Below are positions 17,662 through 26,510 of a DNA stretch of 64,000 nucleotides, piece after piece. Both the position numbers and the translations under genes were made by a program. The stretch covers positions 1,860,001 to 1,924,000 of the forward strand of contig NZ_CP020892.1 in NCBI RefSeq assembly GCF_002163625.1, read 5' to 3'. Below the pieces are notes generated by a model. It saw nothing but the letters and a program-made list of their open reading frames with translations, searched no databases and was not told the origin of the DNA. The stretch is from Pseudomonas sp. M30-35 (GTDB taxonomy: Bacteria > Pseudomonadota > Gammaproteobacteria > Pseudomonadales > Pseudomonadaceae). Positions within the stretch are counted from its first letter, which is position 1. The number at the start of each line of letters is the position of its first letter.

Positions 17662-19665
17662 TTGGGAATGGCGGGAAAAATACGTAATGGCCTGATTAAG
17701 TTACCTAGACGCTATAAGCGCTTATTACAGCTTGCCGTTGATATCTGCCTTGTCTGGGGGGCTCTTTGGTTAGCCTTTGCTGTCAGGTTGGGTATCGAAA
17801 ACCCTGTCAACCCTGTCGGTGGCCATGTATGGCTGTTTATAACTGCTCCGTTGATAGCCATCCCGGTTTTTACCCGGGCCGGCATGTACCGTGCGGTTAT
17901 GCGCTATTTCGGTAATGATGCGCTGATCACTATCTTCAAAGCGATCAGTGTTTCCTCGCTTCTGCTCGCATTAGCGGTCTATTGGTATCAAGCATCTCCC
18001 GTAGTGGTGCCTCGCTCTGTTGTATTCAATTACTGGTGGCTGAGCCTTGTCATGATTGGCGGCTTGCGTTTGGGTATGCGCCAGTATTTTATGGGCGATT
18101 GGTATGTTGCTTCGCAACAAGTACCGTTCTTCAATAAACATGAAAACCTGCCTAAGGTAGCTATTTACGGCGCAGGTGCTGCGGGTAATCAGCTCGTGGC
18201 TGCGTTGCGTATGGGCCGTGTGATGCGTCCTGTGGCCTTTATTGATGATGACAGTGACATCGCCACCAGGGTGATCGCTGGCCTCAAGGTCTATAAGCCT
18301 AAGCACATTCAACAGATGATTGATGAGACGGGGGCGCAAGAGATTCTCTTGGCGATTCCTTCGGCCACGCGAGTTAAGCGTCGTGAAATACTTGAGCACC
18401 TTGAGGGCTTCCCGCTGCATGTTCGCAGCATCCCGGGGTTTATGGATTTGGCTAGCGGGCGCGTTAAGGTCGATGATGTGCAGGAGGTTGATATTGCAGA
18501 CCTCCTTGGTCGTGACGCTGTGCCTCCTCGCAAGCCGCTGTTTGAGCGCTGTATTCGCGGCCAGGTGGTTATGGTCACGGGGGCAGGGGGCTCGATTGGT
18601 TCTGAGCTATGTCGACAAATTATCGCTACTGGCCCAACCACGCTGATTTTGTTCGAACACAGTGAGTTCAACCTATACAGCATCCATGCTGAGCTTGAGC
18701 AACGCGCTGTGCGCGAGTCGTTGCCTTTAAAACTGGTTCCGATTCTAGGCTCGATCCGTAATCCAGGGCGCTTGCTTGATGTGATGCGTACTTGGAAAGT
18801 GAATACTGTTTATCACGCTGCAGCCTATAAGCATGTGCCCATGGTTGAGCACAATATTGCTGAAGGTGTGCTTAATAACGTTATTGGCTCGGTTAATACC
18901 GCCCAGGCTGCGCTTAAAGCTGGTGTTGAGCATTTCGTTTTAATTTCAACTGACAAAGCTGTGCGGCCAACTAATGTCATGGGCAGTACCAAGCGTCTTG
19001 CCGAGATGGTTTTGCAGGCATTGAGTCAGGAGTCTGCTCCAATCCTGTTTGGTGATAACGATACGGTTCATCACGTCAACAAAACTCGCTTCACCATGGT
19101 TCGTTTTGGCAATGTGCTGGGCTCGTCAGGGTCTGTTATCCCACGCTTTCATGAGCAAATTAAGCATGGTGGGCCGATTACTGTTACCCATCCCAATATT
19201 ACTCGCTATTTTATGACCATTCCTGAAGCCGCACAGTTGGTTATCCAAGCCGGAGCGATGGGCTTGGGCGGTGATGTGTTTGTTCTGGATATGGGCCACC
19301 CGGTCAAGATCGTTGATCTTGCGGAAAAAATGGTTCACCTGAGCGGCCTAAGTATTCGTTCAGAAAAAAATCCGCACGGTGATATCACCATTCAATATAC
19401 CGGGTTGCGTCCCGGCGAGAAGCTCTATGAAGAGCTGTTGATTGGCGACAATGTGAGCCCGACTGAACATCCGATGATCATGCGTGCCAGCGAAGAACAT
19501 CTTGCATGGGATGATTTCAGGAAAGTACTCGCTGAGTTGGTCAGCTCAGTTTCGACTGATGATTACGGCCGTGTCCGTCAACTGCTGCGCGAAACTGTCA
19601 GCGGCTATAAACCCGATGGCGAGATCGTTGATTGGATTCATCAGCAGCGTCGGCTGGAGCCTTGA
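17662..19665 (+). CDS. wbpM: WbpM, UDP-GlcNAc 4,6-dehydratase (membrane-bound nucleotide-sugar dehydratase)
   Basis: This 667-residue protein has about four N-terminal membrane helices (to about residue 150), a first nucleotide-binding domain (VAIYGAGAAGNQLVAAL), and a C-terminal catalytic SDR domain starting at MVTGAGGSIGSELC (about residue 303). It makes UDP-2-acetamido-2,6-dideoxy-4-keto-hexose, the precursor of QuiNAc and FucNAc. The usual catalytic Y-x-x-x-K is M440-x-x-x-K444 with S429 (ISTDKAVRPTNVMGSTK), the altered triad known for WbpM. YTGLRPGEKLYEELL ends the domain. The TTG at 17662 has GAGGGAG 7 bases upstream and is preferred to the ATG at 17668. wbpM conventionally closes Pseudomonas O-antigen clusters. 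Confidence 0.93.
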   Translation: MGMAGKIRNGLIKLPRRYKRLLQLAVDICLVWGALWLAFAVRLGIENPVNPVGGHVWLFITAPLIAIPVFTRAGMYRAVMRYFGNDALITIFKAISVSSLLLALAVYWYQASPVVVPRSVVFNYWWLSLVMIGGLRLGMRQYFMGDWYVASQQVPFFNKHENLPKVAIYGAGAAGNQLVAALRMGRVMRPVAFIDDDSDIATRVIAGLKVYKPKHIQQMIDETGAQEILLAIPSATRVKRREILEHLEGFPLHVRSIPGFMDLASGRVKVDDVQEVDIADLLGRDAVPPRKPLFERCIRGQVVMVTGAGGSIGSELCRQIIATGPTTLILFEHSEFNLYSIHAELEQRAVRESLPLKLVPILGSIRNPGRLLDVMRTWKVNTVYHAAAYKHVPMVEHNIAEGVLNNVIGSVNTAQAALKAGVEHFVLISTDKAVRPTNVMGSTKRLAEMVLQALSQESAPILFGDNDTVHHVNKTRFTMVRFGNVLGSSGSVIPRFHEQIKHGGPITVTHPNITRYFMTIPEAAQLVIQAGAMGLGGDVFVLDMGHPVKIVDLAEKMVHLSGLSIRSEKNPHGDITIQYTGLRPGEKLYEELLIGDNVSPTEHPMIMRASEEHLAWDDFRKVLAELVSSVSTDDYGRVRQLLRETVSGYKPDGEIVDWIHQQRRLEP

Positions 19666-19785
19666 TGCGCTATTGAGTTGCTGTAGTTTGCCCTGAACAT
19701 TCAGGAGGCTAATGGTACGTGGGTAGGATTATTTCCTTGGTTACACTGCCTACCATTAACCACAGCACTACAAGGCGACCTCTGT

Positions 19786-20592
19786 ATGCAAAATCGCATC
19801 ATGATTACTGGCGCAGGCTCCGGCTTAGGCCGCGAAATAGCATTACGTTGGGCGCGTGAAGGTAGCCAGTTGGCGCTCTCTGATGTCAACGAAGCCAGTC
19901 TTGTTGAAACCCTTCGCCTGGTTCGTGAGGCTGGCGGTGATGGCTTTTATCAACGTTGTGATGTTCGTGACTACAGCCAGTTAACTGCCTTTGCCCAAGC
20001 CTGTGATGCCAAGTTCGGCGGTATTGATGTCATCGTCAATAATGCTGGCGTCGCCTCTGGAGGCTTCTTTAGCGAGTTGTCGCTTGAGGACTGGGATTGG
20101 CAGATTGCAATCAACCTGATGGGTGTGGTGAAAGGTTGTAAGGCCTTCTTGCCGTTGCTTGAACGCAGCAAGGGCAAGATCATCAACATTGCGTCAATGG
20201 CGGCACTGATGCAGGGCCCGGCAATGAGCAATTATAACGTGGCTAAAGCCGGTGTTGTTGCATTGTCCGAGAGCTTGCTAATCGAACTCAAAGCTCAGGA
20301 GATCGGTGTGCATGTAGTCTGCCCATCGTTCTTCCAAACCAATTTGCTTGATTCATTCCGTGGGCCAACGCCTGCGATGAAGGCTCAGGTCGGCAAGCTA
20401 CTTGAGAGTTCACCGATAAACGCTGCCGAGATTGCAGACTATATCTTTCAGCAGGTTGCTGAAGGTAAGTTTATGATTTTGCCGCATGAGCAGGGGCGTA
20501 TGGCGTGGGCGGTAAAGCAAAAGAACCCACAGCTGCTCTACGATGAGATGAGCAGCATGGCTGAGAAAATGCGTGCCAAAAAACCAGCTTAG
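19786..20592 (+). CDS. Short-chain dehydrogenase/reductase, substrate unknown
   Basis: This is a 268-residue classical SDR with TGAGSGLGREIAL (cofactor site), NNAGVASGG, the catalytic serine in IINIASMAALMQGP and Y-x-x-x-K in MSNYNVAKAGVVALSESL. The C-terminal QQVAEGKFMILPHEQGRMAWAVKQ extension is characteristic of a group of acyl or lipid oxidoreductases in Pseudomonas rather than of sugar enzymes. It lies 120 bases after wbpM. Its composition is that of the housekeeping genome, so it probably marks the right flank rather than belonging to the polysaccharide pathway. The true substrate cannot be inferred. Confidence 0.8.
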   Translation: MQNRIMITGAGSGLGREIALRWAREGSQLALSDVNEASLVETLRLVREAGGDGFYQRCDVRDYSQLTAFAQACDAKFGGIDVIVNNAGVASGGFFSELSLEDWDWQIAINLMGVVKGCKAFLPLLERSKGKIINIASMAALMQGPAMSNYNVAKAGVVALSESLLIELKAQEIGVHVVCPSFFQTNLLDSFRGPTPAMKAQVGKLLESSPINAAEIADYIFQQVAEGKFMILPHEQGRMAWAVKQKNPQLLYDEMSSMAEKMRAKKPA

Positions 20593-20969
20593 AATTTTAA
20601 CTTAAGGTAAGTGCTCCATAAACTGCGGTTCAAAGTAGCCACCTGAAGCTCGCGCTGTGCTCCCGGTTCCTTTCCGGCGCCAGCGCCTTTCGTTCTTCCA
20701 GCAAGCCTCGAAACTGAGTGAAAGTTCTGCATTATGCACGTAGTTGTTTTTGCCTTTTGCTAAAAGCCTGGAGTCTGAGTGCTTGACAACATCCTCTAAT
20801 TGTTCGGTTAAAGCCGTTGTGCTCACCGTTCAAGCGAGACTGTTTCTTGGGCTGTTTTGATTTGTGGCGTAACCATCGGTACCAAGTTTTGATGCCTTAA
20901 TTCGTCGCCATGCTCGGTATAATCCAGAGCATGATTTCCTATAATTAAATACCTTTTTGGGAACTATGT
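20593..20969. other. Unassigned degraded-looking region
   Basis: There is no gene I can support. A 74-codon frame on the - strand (20602-20826) has no recognisable domain. The region separates the SDR gene from the IS66 remnant and is probably eroded mobile-element or cluster DNA. Confidence 0.3.
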
Positions 20970-21545
20970 TTTGCTCAAGCAACTACTTGAACAAATTCTG
21001 AGCACGTTCGAGTCAGATAAAGGTAAGGTTTTTGATCTTGGAGAATACGCACTTTTGCGTCAGTACCTTTTGGGCACAAGCCTAACCCCGAAGACGATCC
21101 TACGCCTCGCAAATGTCTTTGCTCAACGAGTCTGTAAGCATGGTTTAACGTGTTGACGAAGCTGTCGTCGTCCTGACTATACGGCGAGGTAAGCGCAAGA
21201 CTTGCCCGCTGATCCTGCCCGTATTGAAATCACTTAAGAACTGCCTGATCTTGATCGGCATCTGCTGTTGCCGTAAATGCAGCCTTGGTGAGAAAGTTAG
21301 AGAGCAGTTTGAAGTCGCACCAATGCAAATCCCCGTGATCAAATATGTGTGCAAAAAATACTCTTGCCATGATTACTGGACTGCACCGGTTACAGCGGAC
21401 AAGACTGTTTAATTGATTGAGAAAAGCATCGCTAGCCCGAGCGTCCTAGCAATGCTCCTGACGATCAAATACGTCTACGAATTATTACTGCAGCACTGCT
21501 TCGAAAAAGTATACAGCCGTCGCGATAGCGATAGAGACCTCACGC
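20970..21545 (+). pseudogene. Decayed IS66-family transposase (TnpC) remnant
   Basis: Two frames joined by indels and broken by stops together resemble the N-terminal third of an IS66 TnpC. The first frame, from about 20971, reads LLKQLLEQILSTFESDKGK then EYALLRQYLLGTS, like the leucine-zipper start LLKQLL...DKGKI...ENALLRQRLFG. After a frame change near 21160 come RRGKRKTCPLILP, a cysteine-containing segment, LGEKVREQFEVAPMQIPVI and KYVCKKYSC. A stop at about 21410 is followed by LIEKSIASPSVLAMLLTIKYV. These match the zinc-finger region and the start of the catalytic part (GE-VSEQL-V-PAQ-RVI). The catalytic DDE region is gone. It is therefore an old, inactive insertion at the edge of the polysaccharide region. 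Confidence 0.7.
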
Positions 21546-21652
21546 AAAACTTTCATTCGTGAGGTTATTCAATACGATGGGCACTTGCACATAGCTTTCT
21601 TTAGCGTGCTAAGGGTAGCTTGGCCACTGTAGGACTAGGGCAGCCTGGCTGC

Positions 21653-22591
21653 TCAGTCGAAAATCTCAACTACCCCCACTACGGCCGAATTGTTTTCGTC
21701 GAGAACGGCCAATGCACGGATTTTGTTGTTGAGCATGTAGGCCTCAGCCTCTGCGAGCCGGGCATCAGAGCGAATGGTGTGCGGGGTGGCAGTCATTACA
21801 TTGGCTACTGTTTCATTTAACACACTCGGGTTTTCAAGTAGCGAACGACGCAGATCTCCATCGGTCACGATACCAATCAGTTTACCCTGAGGCTCTAATA
21901 CCAATGCAAGACCTAGGCGGCTCTTAGTCATGACTAATAAGCAGTCGTGAAACGGAGTGTCGGGCCTAACCTGCGGTGCAGGCGAATGCATAACGTCGCG
22001 CACGCGTGTCAGCAACTTACGTCCTAGACTACCGCCTGGGTGGTAGCGAGCGAAGTCCATTGGTTTAAACCCTATAGCTTTGATTAACGCTACTGCAAGG
22101 GCATCTCCCATGGCCATAGTAGCGAGAGTTGAGGTAGTAGGTGCTAAGTTGTTTGGACATACCTCGCGCTCCACCGAAACATCGAGCCATACATCCGCGT
22201 GCTTGGCTAATGTAGACGTATTGCTACTAGTCATTGCGATAATTGGATTACCAAATGACTTAAGGCTGGGAATGAGCTTTACAACTTCTTCAGTCTCACC
22301 GCTGTAGCTAATTAGGATGAGCACGTCGCTTGCCTTAAGCATTCCCAAGTCTCCATGGAACGCTTCAGCTGGGTGCAAGAAAAAGCTTGGAGTGCCGGTA
22401 GAGGCAAAAGTAGCTACCATTTTTTGACCAATCAGTCCGGACTTACCCATGCCACAGACTACTGCTCGTCCTTTGCATGAACGAATAAGCTCAACGGCGT
22501 GTTGGAAATCTTGGTCGAGGCGTTCAGCCAGTTGAGCAATCGCTTGCGACTGTGCTGTTAATGCTGCTTTGGCAATAATTAAATGATTCAT
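21653..22591 (-). CDS. kpsF: Arabinose-5-phosphate isomerase (KdsD/KpsF family)
   Basis: This 312-residue enzyme interconverts D-ribulose-5-phosphate and D-arabinose-5-phosphate, the first step to Kdo. An N-terminal SIS domain (VCGMGKSGLIGQKMVATFASTGTPSFFLHPAEAFHGDLG cut by motif; ISYSGETEEVV) is followed by two CBS domains (VMHSPAPQVRPDTPFHDCL; VMTATPHTIRSDARLAEA). The conserved HPGGSLGRKLL precedes the CBS pair. A housekeeping kdsD normally sits with kdsC and the lpt genes. This isolated copy by an O-antigen cluster is like KpsF or GutQ, so it likely boosts Kdo supply for a surface polysaccharide. Lone - strand gene 264 bases after rmlD. Confidence 0.88.
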   Translation of the reverse strand: MNHLIIAKAALTAQSQAIAQLAERLDQDFQHAVELIRSCKGRAVVCGMGKSGLIGQKMVATFASTGTPSFFLHPAEAFHGDLGMLKASDVLILISYSGETEEVVKLIPSLKSFGNPIIAMTSSNTSTLAKHADVWLDVSVEREVCPNNLAPTTSTLATMAMGDALAVALIKAIGFKPMDFARYHPGGSLGRKLLTRVRDVMHSPAPQVRPDTPFHDCLLVMTKSRLGLALVLEPQGKLIGIVTDGDLRRSLLENPSVLNETVANVMTATPHTIRSDARLAEAEAYMLNNKIRALAVLDENNSAVVGVVEIFD

Positions 22592-22855
22592 AGAGGTTAT
22601 ATAACTTATTGTGCACGTTTAGAAAATGCGGGACTTTATCAAGCTAATAGTTATTACGAAACTATTAATTATTTGAGTAATAATTCACTCGGTATCTTTT
22701 TAGACAAGCGAAAAGCATAGGGCAGCAGGCATATCCAACTCGACCAAGACTACTCGGCCGTCCATAGGCTTTGACGGCCCCTGTTTCAGATGAAGGCACA
22801 TGGGATTCGAGCACAACATCAGTTATAAGCGAATCACTTGTGCCTAACAAAGAAT

Positions 22856-23728
22856 TTAGAGCTCTTTGAGCACTTCAGATAATTCTTCACGCCAGTCGCT
22901 CTGCGCAATGTTCAGCTTTTCTTCAATCAAGCTGCAATCCATTACTGACCAGGCCGGGCGGCGTGCAGGTGTTGGGTAATTGACCGTATTGATTGGATTA
23001 ACCTTCGGCGCTTTCGCTAGTTGCTCAAACGCTACGGCTTGCTGGAATATCTCTTCCGCGAAGCCATGCCATGTGGTCGCTGGCGTGTTGCTGAAGTGAT
23101 AAATGCCCCAGTTCAAGCTGCCACGATCACGGTACTGGCTGGCCAGTGCCCAAAGCGCTTTGGCAATGCTGGCAGCCGATGTTGGGCAGCCATGCTGGTC
23201 GGCCACAACACCCAACTCATCGCGGGTTTGCGCCAAGCGCAGCATGGTTTTAACAAAGTTATTGCCATGGGCGCCAAACACCCAGCTTGTGCGCATGATT
23301 ATGTGTTGCGCACAGTGGTTGGCCACAGCCTGTTCACCGGCCAGCTTGCTAGCGCCGTATACGCCTGTAGGGGTGGTTGGGTCTGTTTCTTTATACGGGC
23401 TGTTGGCATCGCCGCTGAATACATAGTCGGTAGATATATGTAATAGCGGGACACCAAGTTTGGCGGCTACTGTGGCTAGATTCTCGGCACCTTTGGCATT
23501 GACTGCATAAGCGCGTTCGCTATCACTTTCAGCCTTGTCTACTGCAGTGTAGGCCGCAGCATTAATGATCAACTGCGGCTGGAGCTCGCCAAGTTTGCTG
23601 ACGACTTGATCTGGGTTACTGATATCAAGCTCAGTCGAGCCCAGCCCTATGGCGGTAAAGCCTGCAGGTGCAAGGCGAACAAGCTCATGGCCCACTTGGC
23701 CGTGGGCGCCGGTGATCAAAACACGCAT
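22856..23728 (-). CDS. rmlD: dTDP-4-dehydrorhamnose reductase
   Basis: This is the last step of dTDP-L-rhamnose synthesis: NAD(P)H-dependent reduction of dTDP-6-deoxy-L-lyxo-4-hexulose. It is a 290-residue SDR-type protein with ITGAHGQVGHEL (cofactor site), AAAYTAVDKAESD, HISTDYVFSGD, and Y-x-x-x-K in GVYGASKLAGEQ. The C-terminus has RPAWSVMDCSLIEEKLN, typical of RmlD. Its start lies 2 bases after the rmlC stop, so the two are translationally linked. The length is normal. Confidence 0.95.
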   Translation of the reverse strand: MRVLITGAHGQVGHELVRLAPAGFTAIGLGSTELDISNPDQVVSKLGELQPQLIINAAAYTAVDKAESDSERAYAVNAKGAENLATVAAKLGVPLLHISTDYVFSGDANSPYKETDPTTPTGVYGASKLAGEQAVANHCAQHIIMRTSWVFGAHGNNFVKTMLRLAQTRDELGVVADQHGCPTSAASIAKALWALASQYRDRGSLNWGIYHFSNTPATTWHGFAEEIFQQAVAFEQLAKAPKVNPINTVNYPTPARRPAWSVMDCSLIEEKLNIAQSDWREELSEVLKEL

Positions 23729-23730
23729 GC

Positions 23731-24273
23731 TTAGCCCTTTTGCTCGATGAGTTGTTGCAGAGTCGGGTTGAGTTGGTCTTTACCGGAGAGCAGGGGCTGC
23801 TCGATAGGCCAGGGGATATTGACCTCGGGGTCATTCCAGATCAGGCCGCCTTCATCTTCTGGGAAGTACAGGTCGGTACACTTGTATTGGAAGTCCGCAA
23901 CCTCGCTCAACACACAAAAGCCGTGGGCATAGCCTGGTGGCACCCAAAGTTGACGGTGGTTTTCGTCGTTCAATTCAACGCCAACGTATTGACCGCAGGT
24001 TGGCGAGTCAGGGTTAATATCGACTGCCACGTCATACACCGAGCCGCGGCTGACGCTGACCAGCTTGCCTTGCGGGCGCGTGCGTTGAAAATGCAGGCCA
24101 CGCAGGACGCCACGCTGCGAGCGCGAGTGATTGTCCTGGACAAAGGGCAGGTCGATCCCGGCTTCACGGTAGCGCTCTGTCTGAAAACTTTCGAGGAAGA
24201 AGCCACGATGATCGCCAAACACTTTCGGCTCAAAGATCAATACGCCGGGCAACGCTGTTTCTATAACCTTCAC
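23731..24273 (-). CDS. rmlC: dTDP-4-dehydrorhamnose 3,5-epimerase
   Basis: This 180-residue cupin epimerises dTDP-4-keto-6-deoxy-D-glucose at C3 and C5. Family motifs are [31 protein letters not shown] with the catalytic histidine region, [19 protein letters not shown], and [15 protein letters not shown]. Its ATG overlaps the rmlA stop by 4 bases (ATGA), showing translational coupling in the order B-A-C-D. Confidence 0.96.
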   Translation of the reverse strand: MKVIETALPGVLIFEPKVFGDHRGFFLESFQTERYREAGIDLPFVQDNHSRSQRGVLRGLHFQRTRPQGKLVSVSRGSVYDVAVDINPDSPTCGQYVGVELNDENHRQLWVPPGYAHGFCVLSEVADFQYKCTDLYFPEDEGGLIWNDPEVNIPWPIEQPLLSGKDQLNPTLQQLIEQKG

Positions 24274-25148
24274 TGAGGTTTCTCCTGTTCAAGCAGGCGA
24301 CTTAGGTATTGGCCGTAACCCGTCTTGCTCAGTGCTTGGGCTTGGGCAGATAACTGCTCGGCTGATAGCCAGCCTTGGCCGTAGGCGATCTCTTCAAGGC
24401 AAGCGACTTTTAGCCCCTGGCGCATTTCGATGGTATGCACAAACTGGCTGGCTTCCATGAGCGAGTCATGGGTGCCGGTGTCCAACCATGCGAAACCACG
24501 GCCAAACATGCTGACGTGCAAGTCTCCGCGCTGTAGATAGGCGTTATTGACATCGGTGATCTCAAGCTCGCCACGTGCGGAGGGTTTGACGTTTTTGGCG
24601 ATTTCTACCACTGAGTTGTCGTAGAAATACAGGCCAGTTACTGCGTAGTTGGACTTTGGCTCGGACGGTTTCTCTTCGATTGAGATGGCCTTGCCTTTGT
24701 GGTCAAACTCGACAACGCCGAATCGCTCTGGATCGCTGACATGGTAGCCAAATACAGTGGCGCCGTCGGTCCTGCTCGCGGCCTCTTTAAGCATTGCGCT
24801 AAAGCCATAGCCGTAAAAAATATTGTCGCCGAGAATCAGGCAGACATTACTGTCGCCGATGAAGCTTTCACCAATGATAAATGCCTGCGCAAGGCCATCT
24901 GGGGAGGGCTGTTCGGCGTAGCTGAGTTCAATACCAAACTCTTCGCCATTGCCGAGCAGTTTACGAAACTGCGGTAAGTCCTCAGGCGTCGAGATGATCA
25001 GTACTTCCCGAATGCCGGCGAGCATCAGCACCGACAGCGGGTAGTAAATCATCGGCTTGTCATATACCGGCAAAAGCTGTTTAGACACACCACGAGTAAT
25101 TGGGTGTAGGCGTGTGCCGGAGCCACCAGCGAGGATGATGCCTTTCAT
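24270..25148 (-). CDS. rmlA: Glucose-1-phosphate thymidylyltransferase
   Basis: RmlA makes dTDP-glucose from dTTP and glucose-1-phosphate, the committed and feedback-inhibited step of the pathway. The product is 292 residues. It begins [18 protein letters not shown], the nucleotide-binding loop. [44 protein letters not shown] and [11 protein letters not shown] follow. The start is 71 bases from the rmlB stop and its 3' end overlaps rmlC. Confidence 0.96.
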   Translation of the reverse strand: MKGIILAGGSGTRLHPITRGVSKQLLPVYDKPMIYYPLSVLMLAGIREVLIISTPEDLPQFRKLLGNGEEFGIELSYAEQPSPDGLAQAFIIGESFIGDSNVCLILGDNIFYGYGFSAMLKEAASRTDGATVFGYHVSDPERFGVVEFDHKGKAISIEEKPSEPKSNYAVTGLYFYDNSVVEIAKNVKPSARGELEITDVNNAYLQRGDLHVSMFGRGFAWLDTGTHDSLMEASQFVHTIEMRQGLKVACLEEIAYGQGWLSAEQLSAQAQALSKTGYGQYLSRLLEQEKPQ

Positions 25149-25219
25149 AAAAACGTCCTGTATGAAACGGTATTGTTTGCTAAAGCGGGGCTTTGGGATC
25201 GCGTTCCCCGCAACATAAT

Positions 25220-26278
25220 TTAGTTATCAGCACCGAGCCGACCAAGCCGATAATCGCCGGATAGCACACGTTGCCACCAGTCCTGATTATCGAGGTACCA
25301 GCGCACAGTTTTACGCAGGCCGCTGTCGAAAGACTCCTGCGGTGTCCAGCCTAATTCGCGCTCGATTTTTGAGGCATCAATGGCATAACGCAGGTCATGC
25401 CCCGGGCGGTCTTTAACGAATTTGATCAGTGTCTTGTAGCTCTGGGCTGACGCTTGTGGCACCAGTTCATCGAGCAGCTCACAAATGGTTTCCACAACCT
25501 CCAGGTTACGCTTCTCATTGTGGCCACCAATGTTGTAAGTCTCGCCTACAGCGCCTTTGCTCACCACGTCAACCAAGGCGCGGGCATGGTCTTCAACATA
25601 TAACCAGTCACGTATTTGCGAGCCATCGCCGTAAACCGGCAAGGGCTTGCCCGCCAATGCATTAAGAATTACGTGGGGGATCAGCTTTTCTGGGAAGTGG
25701 TAAGGGCCGTAGTTATTCGAGCAATTGGTCAGCAGCACCGGTAAGCCGTAAGTGCGCTGCCAGGCGCGGACCAAGTGGTCGGAACTGGCTTTTGACGCGG
25801 AATAAGGCGAGCTCGGCGCATAGGACGTGGTTTCGGTGAATAGGTCGTCAGTGCCTTCAAGGTCGCCGTACACTTCATCTGTGGAGATGTGATGAAAACG
25901 GAAATCTTGCTTTTCATCATCAGGCAGCGCATTCCAGTAACGGCGCGTGGCTTCCAGCAGGTTATAGGTGCCCACAATATTGGTTTGGATAAACTCGGCG
26001 GGTCCATCAATCGAGCGGTCAACATGTGACTCTGCTGCGAGATGCATCACTGCGCTGGGTTTGAACTCAGCAAATACGGCGTCCAATGCTGCGCTGTCGC
26101 AGATATCAACCTGGTAAAAGCTGTAGCGTGATGAGTCCTTGGCCTTGGCAAGCGATTCGAGGTTGCCTGCATAAGTCAGCTTATCGAGGTTGGCGACGAT
26201 GCACTGCGTGTTCTCAATCAGGTGACGAACTACAGCAGAGCCAATAAATCCCGCGCCGCCGGTTACAATAATCCGCAT
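25220..26278 (-). CDS. rmlB: dTDP-glucose 4,6-dehydratase
   Basis: RmlB removes water from dTDP-glucose to give the 4-keto-6-deoxy sugar. The product is 352 residues with [14 protein letters not shown] (NAD site), [26 protein letters not shown] and Y-x-x-x-K in [17 protein letters not shown]. The [19 protein letters not shown] segment is diagnostic. I use the ATG at 26278 ([11 protein letters not shown]) because GGAGAAGC lies just upstream; a longer frame from 26308 adds ten residues absent from the family. It is the first gene of rmlBACD. The product pathway supplies L-rhamnose, and 6-deoxy-L-talose through the WbiB-like epimerase at 12.7 kb. Confidence 0.96.
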   Translation of the reverse strand: MRIIVTGGAGFIGSAVVRHLIENTQCIVANLDKLTYAGNLESLAKAKDSSRYSFYQVDICDSAALDAVFAEFKPSAVMHLAAESHVDRSIDGPAEFIQTNIVGTYNLLEATRRYWNALPDDEKQDFRFHHISTDEVYGDLEGTDDLFTETTSYAPSSPYSASKASSDHLVRAWQRTYGLPVLLTNCSNNYGPYHFPEKLIPHVILNALAGKPLPVYGDGSQIRDWLYVEDHARALVDVVSKGAVGETYNIGGHNEKRNLEVVETICELLDELVPQASAQSYKTLIKFVKDRPGHDLRYAIDASKIERELGWTPQESFDSGLRKTVRWYLDNQDWWQRVLSGDYRLGRLGADN

Positions 26279-26409
26279 TAATGCTTCTCCGCTAAAGCTA
26301 CTTTCCAAAGTGCTTTGATCTAAGTTTTCTAACCTACGTATGTTACATCATCTTCTTGCCCGATTCTTCCAAGCCCAGTGTTTTCTATAATGGCAACGAG
26401 TTTCAGAGA

Positions 26410-26429
26410 AACTGACTATTTAGTCAGTT
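26410..26429. promoter_or_regulatory. Perfect 9-bp inverted repeat, possible operator
   Basis: AACTGACTA-TT-TAGTCAGTT lies in the 232-base gap between divergent rmlB and the MFS gene. The two-fold symmetric, GACT/AGTC-centred form looks like a TetR-family operator. No cognate regulator gene is adjacent. Confidence 0.4.
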
Positions 26430-26510
26430 CTATGTTGCTGAAGCTTGCCCAATGATGGTGCGACGGTTAGGGTGGCTTGCTAGCCTAACTTTGAAGACAC
26501 TGGACGCTCT

